Origin: CAVSWT01 sp963782985
GTDB taxonomy: Bacteria > Bacteroidota > Ignavibacteria > Ignavibacteriales > Ignavibacteriaceae
Assembly: GCA_963782985.1 (NCBI GenBank)
Contig: CAWALU010000006.1
Coordinates: 62,001-126,000 of the forward strand
Direction of reading: 5' to 3'
Length of the DNA: 64,000 nucleotides
The position numbers and the translations under genes were made by a program. How positions within the stretch are numbered: position 1 is the stretch's first letter; each line of letters starts with the position of its first letter. The notes below the pieces were generated by a model. The model ran no database searches, was not told where the DNA came from, and worked only from the letters and a program-made list of their open reading frames with translations. Positions 15,528 through 23,081 of this stretch are shown here, piece after piece.

Positions 15528-17396
15528 TTGAAAAGTCCGTTTCATAAAATAGGATATAAATTAATTTTTGCGGTAGGCGTTACGGCAATAATTATTATTG
15601 GAATATTTGCTTACTTCAATATTCAATCGCACAGCAATGATCTTTTCAAGCAAGCTGAACTTCATGTAAATCAATTAAGCGAAACTGTTAAGTACAGCAC
15701 CAAATATGATATGCTCTATAATCAGCGCGAGCATATTCACGAGACTATTTTCACCATAGGCGAGCAATCCGATATTAACAGCGTTCGCATTATAAATAAA
15801 CTAGGCGAGATAATTTATTCATCAAATAAAGATGATATTGGAAAGATGGTTGATAAGGAAGCTGAAAGCTGCTACGCTTGCCACGCAGCCGATAAGCCTT
15901 TAGAAAGCCTGCCTATAAAAGATAGAACGAGAATTTATAAACTTCATCCGGATTCTTCGCGGTTGATGGGAATTATTGACCCGATTTATAATGAAGCTTC
16001 TTGCTGGAATGCCGCTTGCCATGCTCACCAAAAAAGTCAAAAAATTCTCGGCGTTCTTGACGTAACTATTCCGCTTAGTAGAATAGACGCGCGCATTGCC
16101 AGCAGCGAGTTAGAGATTGTAATTTTTTCGATAATTGCCGTGCTAGCTGTAAGTTTTATTATTGGTTTTTTTGTTAAGCGATGGATTGATAAACCTGTTA
16201 ATGAACTGCTTACCGCCACTCAACATGTTGGCTCGGGAAATTTAAATTATACAATTCAATACAAAAAGGATGATGAAATTGGTTCTCTAGCAAAATCGTT
16301 TAACAATATGACGCAAAAATTATCCGAAGCAAGATTACAGCTTTTTCAATCCGATAAAATGGCATCGCTGGGAAGATTAGCCGCCGGCGTAGCTCACGAA
16401 ATTAATAATCCGCTTACAGGAGTTTTAACTTACAGCAGCTTCCTTTTAAAAAAAACAAATGATCCTGAAATGCAGGAAGATTTAAAAGTAATTGTAAGGG
16501 AAACAAAGAGAAGCAGAGAGATTGTGAAAAGTCTTCTTGATTTTGCGCGTCAATCTGTTCCTAAAAAAAATATTGCTGATATCAACGAGATAATTGAAAG
16601 AGCAATTACAGTAATTGAAAATCAATTAACCATAAAAAAAATTGAACTTGCAAAAAACTTTGATGAAAGCCTTCCTAAGCTTACTTTAGACGCTAACCAA
16701 ATGCAGCAGGTATTCATCAACTTAATTGTAAATGCTTCTGATGCAATTGATAACCCAAATGGCAAGGTTAAAATATCCACCAAGTTTATTAAGCTTTCGC
16801 CGTACGGAATAATTCATATTAAAAAAGCTGTTTGCCCTAAACGGCATGATTTAATGGACAATGAAATTAAAATTGACGGGATGCCTTCAATAAAATTAAA
16901 AACATATTCCAGCGGCAAAGAAGGTATAATTCATCTCGACCCCGTTTACGGAAAACACAGGGATCATTTTAATGGAGCAGAAATAAATGACGACACGCAA
17001 ATTTTATGTCCCGAATGTAATTATTCGTTGATGGTTCCAAATAAACAATGCCCCGTTTGCAATTCGCCTGTATTTACTTTTGAAATTCCTTCGCAAGGAA
17101 TGTATGAGTCATGCGTAAGCAAAGAATGCCAATGGGAAAAATGGGAAGCAATTGATCTGCAAGGTCAAAAAGATTATGTGGAAATAAAAATAGAGGATAA
17201 CGGCGGCGGAATTTCTAAAGAAGATTTATCAAAAATATTTGAGCCGTTCTTCAGCACAAAAGGACAGAAAGGCACCGGGCTGGGCTTGGCTGTAATTTGG
17301 GGTATTGTAGATAATCACGATGGAACAATTGAAGTTACAAGCGAATTGAAAAAAGGGACTTCATTTACTATACGACTGCCAATAAAAAGTATTTAG
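15528..17396 (+). CDS. Membrane histidine kinase with periplasmic heme motifs and a zinc-ribbon insert in the ATPase domain
   Basis: A 622-residue kinase. TM1 is about 11-30. The periplasmic domain has CxxCH (C115-C118-H119) and CX4CH (C159-C164-H165). TM2 is about 196-216, HAMP follows, and HisKA has H290 in AHEINNPLTG. The HATPase_c domain is split by an insert of about 125 residues (421-549) between the N-box (LIVNASDAI) and the G1 box (DNGGGI). The insert contains CPEC (494-497), CPVC (508-511) and further cysteines 436, 529 and 534, a zinc-ribbon-like pattern. I place the start at TTG 15528, 11 bases after the GGAAAGAAG site and just before KSPFHKIGYKLIF. The open frame extends upstream only through the cytochrome gene. 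It is the intact counterpart of the broken kinase in cluster A; likely partners are the two receiver proteins downstream. Confidence 0.92.
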   Translation: MKSPFHKIGYKLIFAVGVTAIIIIGIFAYFNIQSHSNDLFKQAELHVNQLSETVKYSTKYDMLYNQREHIHETIFTIGEQSDINSVRIINKLGEIIYSSNKDDIGKMVDKEAESCYACHAADKPLESLPIKDRTRIYKLHPDSSRLMGIIDPIYNEASCWNAACHAHQKSQKILGVLDVTIPLSRIDARIASSELEIVIFSIIAVLAVSFIIGFFVKRWIDKPVNELLTATQHVGSGNLNYTIQYKKDDEIGSLAKSFNNMTQKLSEARLQLFQSDKMASLGRLAAGVAHEINNPLTGVLTYSSFLLKKTNDPEMQEDLKVIVRETKRSREIVKSLLDFARQSVPKKNIADINEIIERAITVIENQLTIKKIELAKNFDESLPKLTLDANQMQQVFINLIVNASDAIDNPNGKVKISTKFIKLSPYGIIHIKKAVCPKRHDLMDNEIKIDGMPSIKLKTYSSGKEGIIHLDPVYGKHRDHFNGAEINDDTQILCPECNYSLMVPNKQCPVCNSPVFTFEIPSQGMYESCVSKECQWEKWEAIDLQGQKDYVEIKIEDNGGGISKEDLSKIFEPFFSTKGQKGTGLGLAVIWGIVDNHDGTIEVTSELKKGTSFTIRLPIKSI

Positions 17397-17557
17397 TAAA
17401 TTATGTTAAACAAAATTTTAAATAAATTGCCGCAACCTTCAGTTCGTGGATTAATTATCAAAATACCTATAGGCTTTAGCCGCATTAGACGACTAATTTT
17501 TACCAACGTACATGACAAAGCAATTTAAAAAGTTAGTTTGCGTAAGTTGATTTAGTT

Positions 17558-18364
17558 ATGAAAAAACATTTTGACATATTGGTTGTAGATGACGAGCAAG
17601 TTATAATTGAAGCGGTTGATAAAATTTGCTCCTCGGAAAAATATACAGTTGATTCATCTTTGGACGCAATTGAAGCCTTAAAAAAAATTGACGCTAACAA
17701 TTACAAAATAATTGTCTGTGATATAATGATGCCTGAAATGGACGGCTTTGAATTTCTTGATCAGCTGCATGATAAGAAATTAGATATACCGGTTATTATG
17801 ACTACCGGATTTTCAACAATGGAAAACGCAGTTAAATCGCTTTACAAAGGCGCAATTGATTTTATCCCCAAACCTTTTACTGTTGATGAGATACTTAATT
17901 CTATCATCCGCGGATTAAAGTATTTGGAAATTCAGGAAAGAATTAAATCACTAAAAGAAAAGAATGACAACTCAACTATAGTTTACGTTACCTGTCCTTC
18001 AAAATATTTTAGACTTGGATACTCAAGCTGGATCGCAATTGAAAATTCCGGCTCGGCTTTAGTTGGAGTTACTGATTTATTTTTAAAAACTATTTCCATA
18101 ATTAATAAAGCAGAGACTTTTAAAATTGACGATGAAGTTGTTCAAGGAAGCCCCATGGCTTTTATTTCAACTAACGATGAATTAACGCATACGCTTTTAA
18201 GTCCCATTACAGGAAGAATAATTGAGATAAACCAAAAGTTAGAAAACAACATAAGCATAATAGAAAAGGATCCATATTTTGAAGGATGGTTTTACAGAAT
18301 AATTCCATCAGACTTTGAATATGAATTAAAAAATTTAACAGCTTGCAGCTCTGATAGAATTTAA
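17558..18364 (+). CDS. Response regulator with GcvH-like output domain, soluble
   Basis: A 268-residue protein with a complete receiver domain (1-125: D11/D12 pocket, phospho-acceptor D55 in VCDIMMP, switch Thr in MTTGF, KPF lysine), a short coiled linker and a GcvH-like domain (about 145-250, with WIAIENSGSALVGVTDLFLKT, LLSPITGRIIEINQKL and DPYFEGWFYRI). The residue where the lipoyl lysine would sit is Glu, so lipoylation is not expected. No DNA-binding or enzymatic output is present. I infer that phosphorylation controls binding of the GcvH-like module to a partner, perhaps the membrane complex. It lies 160 bases after the heme kinase; that gap holds no clear promoter. Confidence 0.85.
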   Translation: MKKHFDILVVDDEQVIIEAVDKICSSEKYTVDSSLDAIEALKKIDANNYKIIVCDIMMPEMDGFEFLDQLHDKKLDIPVIMTTGFSTMENAVKSLYKGAIDFIPKPFTVDEILNSIIRGLKYLEIQERIKSLKEKNDNSTIVYVTCPSKYFRLGYSSWIAIENSGSALVGVTDLFLKTISIINKAETFKIDDEVVQGSPMAFISTNDELTHTLLSPITGRIIEINQKLENNISIIEKDPYFEGWFYRIIPSDFEYELKNLTACSSDRI

Positions 18365-18413
18365 AATAAAATATAAATTTGAGCGGCAAAATTAATTATT
18401 AGGGAGAAACAAA

Positions 18414-19574
18414 ATGGCACTCTTTATTTTAGCAGTAATAGTATTCATCATAGCCGATATGATAATTAGATATACCGGCAAACAGATATCAGAAAAAAAA
18501 CGTAAGAAAGAACGGGAGGAAGCTCTTAAAGAAAGCTTAAATCTTGATTACAGCCGCGAAGCAAAAACTCTTAAGCGCGCAGAAATTAAAGAGCCTAAAG
18601 CAAAAATTTTATGCGTTGACGACGAGCCTGTAATTTTAGACAGCTTTAGAAAAATTTTAGTGCTTGACGGTTATTCAATTGACACGGTTGAAAACGGCAA
18701 AGAGGCTCTAGGCTTGATTCAAACGCATCATTATGATTTTGTTTTTACCGATCTTAAAATGCCGATTATGGACGGCGTGGATGTTGCGAAATCTGTTAAG
18801 CACATGCGCCCCGATATCGACGTGGTTATTGTAACCGGCTACGCCACCGTTGAAACCGCAGTTGAAGTTATGAAATACGGCGCAATGGATTATGTGCAAA
18901 AACCTTTTACCGACGACGAACTTACCGCGTTTGTAAATAAGCTTCTTATAAAACGACAGGATAAAATTCAAAAGCAATTAAAACCAAAAGTTCACATCAC
19001 GCATTTAAAAGAAGTTGAAGCGACAAGAGCGGGCGAGTTTGCAATTCCCGGCGGCGTGTTTATTTCCGAAGGGCATTGCTGGGCAAGCGTGGAAGATAAT
19101 GGTTCGGCTAATATTGGTATTGATGATTTCGCAAAAAAATTAATTGGTAATATTGATTCAATTGAATTCCCGAACCTTGGAATGGTTGTTACAAAAGGAC
19201 AGAATCTTTTCAGCGCTAAGCAGGGAAATAGAACTGTTTCATTTAACTCCCCTTTAAGCGGAAAGGTAACAAAGAATAATAAATTCTTAAAAGAAAATAT
19301 GGAAGTATTAAACCACAATCCTTATGAAGAGAATTGGGTTTGCACGATTGACGCGGATAACCTTGACACTGAATTAGCCGACTTAAAAATAGGCAAAGCC
19401 GCGGTTTCATTTTATCATGAAGATATTGATAACTACAATAACTTTATTGCACAAATGCCTAAAGCTGAAAAAGAAAGCGCCGGAATAAATACGGGAGAAT
19501 TTTATGTGGGTCAATTAGAAAAATTGGACGACAAAAATTGGTCAATGTTTGTAACCGAATTTTTTAAGAGATAA
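18414..19574 (+). CDS. Membrane-anchored response regulator with GcvH-like output domain
   Basis: A 386-residue protein. The N-terminal helix (2-18) anchors it to the membrane, followed by a charged stretch and a receiver (about 64-180: D69/D70, phospho-acceptor D113 in FTDLKMP, switch Thr in VTGYA, KPF). A GcvH-like domain comes next (about 215-315, GGVFISEGHCWASVEDNGSANIGI, FNSPLSGKVTKNN, NPYEENW), then a tail of 70 residues. The lipoyl-lysine position is Asn. A receiver tied to the membrane is rare. Its TM-plus-GcvH plan resembles the 8916-9590 protein of cluster A with a receiver inserted. Good ribosome-binding site TTAGGGAG. It is the last gene of cluster B, so the module likely acts at the membrane beside the NrfD complex (inference). 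Confidence 0.87.
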   Translation: MALFILAVIVFIIADMIIRYTGKQISEKKRKKEREEALKESLNLDYSREAKTLKRAEIKEPKAKILCVDDEPVILDSFRKILVLDGYSIDTVENGKEALGLIQTHHYDFVFTDLKMPIMDGVDVAKSVKHMRPDIDVVIVTGYATVETAVEVMKYGAMDYVQKPFTDDELTAFVNKLLIKRQDKIQKQLKPKVHITHLKEVEATRAGEFAIPGGVFISEGHCWASVEDNGSANIGIDDFAKKLIGNIDSIEFPNLGMVVTKGQNLFSAKQGNRTVSFNSPLSGKVTKNNKFLKENMEVLNHNPYEENWVCTIDADNLDTELADLKIGKAAVSFYHEDIDNYNNFIAQMPKAEKESAGINTGEFYVGQLEKLDDKNWSMFVTEFFKR

Positions 19575-19653
19575 AAATAATTTATTGCTGCATTAACAAA
19601 TTACAATATGGTTGATGCAGCAAACCCATAAAGCAATTATATAAGAGGGAATT

Positions 19654-19782
19654 ATGAAGATAACTTTTCATAATTACGCCAAAGGGAGCCTGTTTTTATT
19701 TTCTAATTTTACTCATCTCAGCGAACATCAATATATTTCCAAATTTACTAAGGTAGGAAATGTTTCTGCTTTACAATTATAA
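19654..19782 (+). CDS. Very small ORF, possible transposase remnant
   Basis: A 42-codon frame from ATG 19654 with a good site AGAGGGA in front, ending inside the convergent TerB-like gene. The start MKITFHNYAKGSLFLFSNF vaguely recalls the opening of IS1182-type transposases, but the match is too short to trust. It may be a remnant or chance. Confidence 0.25.
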   Translation: MKITFHNYAKGSLFLFSNFTHLSEHQYISKFTKVGNVSALQL

Positions 19783-20202
19783 AATTGAAAACAGCGCGAA
19801 CTCAGTGTTAAGTATTGAGGTGGATGAATTTTTAAATTGCCGCATTTTTTCTTCAAACCATTTTTCATCAAACTGGTTGGCAAGTGCAATTGATTTTAAA
19901 TATTCAATTTCAGCTCCTACAATTGCGTGATCAGCGTAGCCAAGCGCAAGTCCGTCGGTTATAAATGATTCAGCAATTTTTTTATTGGAAAAAATTATTG
20001 GCTCTTCCGAAATGTATTTGTTGGAGAGTAAACTTTTAAGGGTTTCTTCGTAAAAATCCTGAGCAAAGCCAAGCTTCTCGGCAAACTGTCTTATTATTTT
20101 TTTTTCCTGCTCAGCTAACTGCTTATCTTTTTTTGCAATTATTAATAATCCTTTTAAATAATTACTTTTATCAAGAACTGAAATTTCCGTTGGAACATTC
20201 AT
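19777..20202 (-). CDS. TerB-like all-helical protein
   Basis: A 141-residue cytoplasmic protein predicted to be all alpha-helical. The pattern YLKGLLIIAKKDKQLAEQEKKIIRQFAEKLGF, then later A.SFITDGLALGYADHAIVGAEIEYLKSIA, has the two-repeat, acidic-residue layout of TerB (tellurite-resistance co-chaperone-like) proteins that bind metal ions. No other ter genes are adjacent. It lies convergent to cluster B and divergent from fumC. Assignment rests on pattern only; a general DnaJ/TerB-like stress role is possible. Confidence 0.5.
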   Translation of the reverse strand: MNVPTEISVLDKSNYLKGLLIIAKKDKQLAEQEKKIIRQFAEKLGFAQDFYEETLKSLLSNKYISEEPIIFSNKKIAESFITDGLALGYADHAIVGAEIEYLKSIALANQFDEKWFEEKMRQFKNSSTSILNTEFALFSIL

Positions 20203-20501
20203 TATGCGCCCGCTTAATTAATTATAGTTGTTCTAATAGTTACCGCTAAAATAAAAAAAATATTTTTATAATAAATCCCACAATTTTTACCTGGAACTTT
20301 ATCATTTGAAATTGCAAATCAAAATTAATTGTGATGAGCGGGTTTTCAGCATCAATAAATAATCTATTATAATAAATATTTTTTCTCTTTAATCTTTATA
20401 TAAAAAAATCATTAAATTTTAATTAAGAAAATTAACTCACTTAATTATTTCAATTGAATTTTTTCAATTGTGCTTCAAACTTTTTTTTGAGGGAGATTAT
20501 T

Positions 20502-21893
20502 ATGGATTATAGAATTGAATCTGACAGCATGGGCGAGATAAAAGTGCCATCCGATAAATATTACGGCGCACAAACCGCGCGCTCATTAATGAATTTTAAA
20601 ATTGGCGGCGAAAGATTCCCAAGAGAAATTATTCGCGCTTTAGGGATTTTAAAAAAAGCTGCGGCAATGACCAATAAAGAACTCGGCACACTCCCCACAG
20701 AAAAAGCTGATTTAATAATTAGAGCCGCCGATGAAGTAATTGAAGGAAAGCTTGATGAACATTTTCCGCTGGTGGTTTGGCAGACCGGCAGCGGCACCCA
20801 GACAAATATGAATTCCAACGAAGTAATTTCAAACCGAGCCATTGAATTATCTGGCGGAACAATGGGAAGCAAAAAACCCATTCACCCGAATGATGATGTA
20901 AATAAAGCGCAGTCTTCAAATGATACTTTTCCCACTGCAATGCACATTGCCGCTGTTGAAGAAATTCACCGAAGATTAATTCCTATGGTTACAAAATTGC
21001 GCGACGCTCTTCAAAAAAAATCAGAAGAATTTAAAGACATAATTAAAATTGGTCGCACACATTTAATGGATGCAACGCCGCTTACTTTAGGACAAGAATT
21101 TTCCGGCTACGTTCAGCAATTAACAAACGGACTGGAAAGAATAGAGAGCGCTTTGCCAAGATTATACGAGCTTGCGCTTGGCGGAACAGCTGTAGGAACG
21201 GGCTTAAACACTCATCCAGATTTTGCGGTGAAAGCTGCAATTAATATTTCTGATTTAACGGGCAAACCTTTTATTACCGGAAGAAATAAATTTGAAGGGC
21301 TTGCCGCGCATGATGCGCTGGTTGAATTTCACGGCGTACTTAAAACTCTGGCAGCATCATTAATGAAAATTGCAAATGATATTCGCTGGCTGGGATCGGG
21401 ACCGCGCTGCGGAATTGGAGAATTGAATCTTCCTGAAAATGAACCGGGGAGTTCAATAATGCCGGGAAAGGTTAACCCTACTCAATCGGAAGCAATGACG
21501 ATGGTTTGCACGCAAGTTTTTGGAAATGATGTTACAGTTAATTTTGCAGGCGCCAGCGGCAACTTTGAGCTTAATGTTTTTAAACCGGTGATTATTTTTA
21601 ACGTTCTGCAGTCTATAAGATTATTAGCTGATGCATGCGAGAGTTTTACCGATAACTGTGTAGTTGGAATTGAAGCCAATGAACGGAGCATAAAAAAACA
21701 TTTAAATGATTCCTTAATGTTAGTAACATCTTTAAATCCGCATATCGGCTATGACAATGCTGCTAAGGTTGCAAAGAAGGCACATAAAGAACACAAAACT
21801 TTAAAAGAAGCCGCAGTTGAACTTGACTTACTAACTCCGGAAAAATTTGATGAAGTAGTTCGTCCAGAAAATATGCTTGGTCCAAAAAAATAA
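20502..21893 (+). CDS. fumC: Class II fumarate hydratase
   Basis: A 463-residue fumarase that interconverts fumarate and malate in the TCA cycle, cytosolic homotetramer. Characteristic parts are SSNDTFPTAMH, the GRTHLMDATPLTLGQE loop with the catalytic His region, and the superfamily signature GSSIMPGKVNPTQSEAM. The DxN...TALGTAVGTGLN-like segment (GGTAVGTGLNTHP) is also present. I chose ATG 20502 over the upstream in-frame start at 20454 because GAGGGAG lies just before it and MDYRIESDSMGE matches the usual N-terminus. The 300-base region upstream is very AT-rich with no other feature. Oxygen-stable, iron-free fumarase. Single-gene unit. Confidence 0.96.
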   Translation: MDYRIESDSMGEIKVPSDKYYGAQTARSLMNFKIGGERFPREIIRALGILKKAAAMTNKELGTLPTEKADLIIRAADEVIEGKLDEHFPLVVWQTGSGTQTNMNSNEVISNRAIELSGGTMGSKKPIHPNDDVNKAQSSNDTFPTAMHIAAVEEIHRRLIPMVTKLRDALQKKSEEFKDIIKIGRTHLMDATPLTLGQEFSGYVQQLTNGLERIESALPRLYELALGGTAVGTGLNTHPDFAVKAAINISDLTGKPFITGRNKFEGLAAHDALVEFHGVLKTLAASLMKIANDIRWLGSGPRCGIGELNLPENEPGSSIMPGKVNPTQSEAMTMVCTQVFGNDVTVNFAGASGNFELNVFKPVIIFNVLQSIRLLADACESFTDNCVVGIEANERSIKKHLNDSLMLVTSLNPHIGYDNAAKVAKKAHKEHKTLKEAAVELDLLTPEKFDEVVRPENMLGPKK

Positions 21894-21919
21894 AGTCTTT
21901 GTGCGGTTTAGTGTTCTAA

Positions 21920-22669
21920 ATGGGAAGGTATCTTTTCCAATCAATTACATTAGTTCATATAGAGACACTATGCTTTGTCTACAATCAAAAAGAAAATAGC
22001 TTGCAAAACTGGAACGGAATAATTTCACTTTTAATTGCCTGCATTGAATTGATATTGCTGATTAATCTTTTCATCCACGCAGAAAAAAATAAAGTTAATA
22101 AAATGGCAATGTTATTAATTTTATTGCTGATGATTTATCAATCGCTTGAATTTTTAACATGCCATTTTAATCTTCAATCTTCTTTTTTACCGTATTTAGC
22201 TTTCGCAGATATATCATTTCTACCCCCGCTGGGCTTGGTTTATACCTTAAGGTTGTTTGATTATAAATCAAAGTATTTTTCATTATTTTTTTTACCGGCG
22301 GTTTCATTCTTAATTTATTATTCATTAGTAATTGAAAAATTTGCAGTTACAAGCTGCGCGGTATTTTATGCTTCGTATAATTATCCGCTGGGAGATTTGT
22401 ATGGGTTTTTTTATTACGTACTTGTAATTGCGGTAATAGTAATTTTAGTATTGAATATATTTAAATCATCAGGCAAGAAGGAAAAATTTGCCTTTTTAAT
22501 TTTATCCGCTCATATATTAATGGCGGTTCCGGTTATTACCGCTTTTGTTTTAGCTTCGATTAACAAGCCCTCGGCATTAGATATTATTGAAAGCGTTATG
22601 TGTAAATTTGCTTTTGCCTACGCAATAGCTTTAAGCATTGTAACTTTGTTGAATAAAAATTATGAATGA
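21920..22669 (+). CDS. Polytopic membrane protein, unknown function
   Basis: About 249 residues with six or seven hydrophobic helices alternating with short polar loops (for example IISLLIACIELILLINLF, MAMLLILLLMIYQSLEFL, VLVIAVIVILVLNIF). It resembles the seven-helix sensor part of some kinases, but no kinase domain follows. The first 30 residues are not conserved-looking, so the true start may be internal. It overlaps the next gene by eight bases, suggesting joint translation. Function not recognised. Confidence 0.55.
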   Translation: MGRYLFQSITLVHIETLCFVYNQKENSLQNWNGIISLLIACIELILLINLFIHAEKNKVNKMAMLLILLLMIYQSLEFLTCHFNLQSSFLPYLAFADISFLPPLGLVYTLRLFDYKSKYFSLFFLPAVSFLIYYSLVIEKFAVTSCAVFYASYNYPLGDLYGFFYYVLVIAVIVILVLNIFKSSGKKEKFAFLILSAHILMAVPVITAFVLASINKPSALDIIESVMCKFAFAYAIALSIVTLLNKNYE

Positions 22670-22994
22670 AATAATTTTAAATATTTATCTAATTATTACT
22701 AACGGGTTTGTGGTAGAATTTAGAGCAGTGGGCTATGAACGGGAAGGCGGCGATGATAACAAAATTAAATTCTTGAAAAGCAAAGCAGCAGAAGATTTTG
22801 AGCGAGCATACAAATTTGATGCACCATCCGACAAGAATGGCAATTTTATGAAGTACAATAAATTTGCCCGGCTTGAAAATAAGGGGCGCCAATTCGAGCT
22901 TTTTGAAGAAATATTTCAAGAATTTAAGGTTCCGGAAAGTCCTCTCATCTGCGTTACTCCCGTGGTAGATGGGAAAATATTTGCCGGTGAATAA
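22662..22994 (+). CDS. Small soluble protein, unknown function
   Basis: A 110-residue protein whose ATG overlaps the stop of the membrane gene (ATGAATGA). After a hydrophobic start (2-20) it is polar and charged. It ends in PLICVTPVVDGKIFAGE, which reads like the end of a folded domain. No known motif. The overlap suggests a functional pairing with the membrane protein at 21920-22669. Confidence 0.45.
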   Translation: MNEIILNIYLIITNGFVVEFRAVGYEREGGDDNKIKFLKSKAAEDFERAYKFDAPSDKNGNFMKYNKFARLENKGRQFELFEEIFQEFKVPESPLICVTPVVDGKIFAGE

Positions 22995-23081
22995 TTATTT
23001 TGTATATTTTTTTTCCCATAAATTTTAGATTACAAAATAAAAGCAAAATTTAATAATCATTTAATTAAATCGATAATAATA

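Noticed and set aside
17480..17500. Half-match to the TCGWC-N6-GTCG operator (TAGCC-N6-GACGA) before the receiver-GcvH gene
   Set aside because: Only one arm fits, there is no second site two turns away, and no sigma54 promoter follows.
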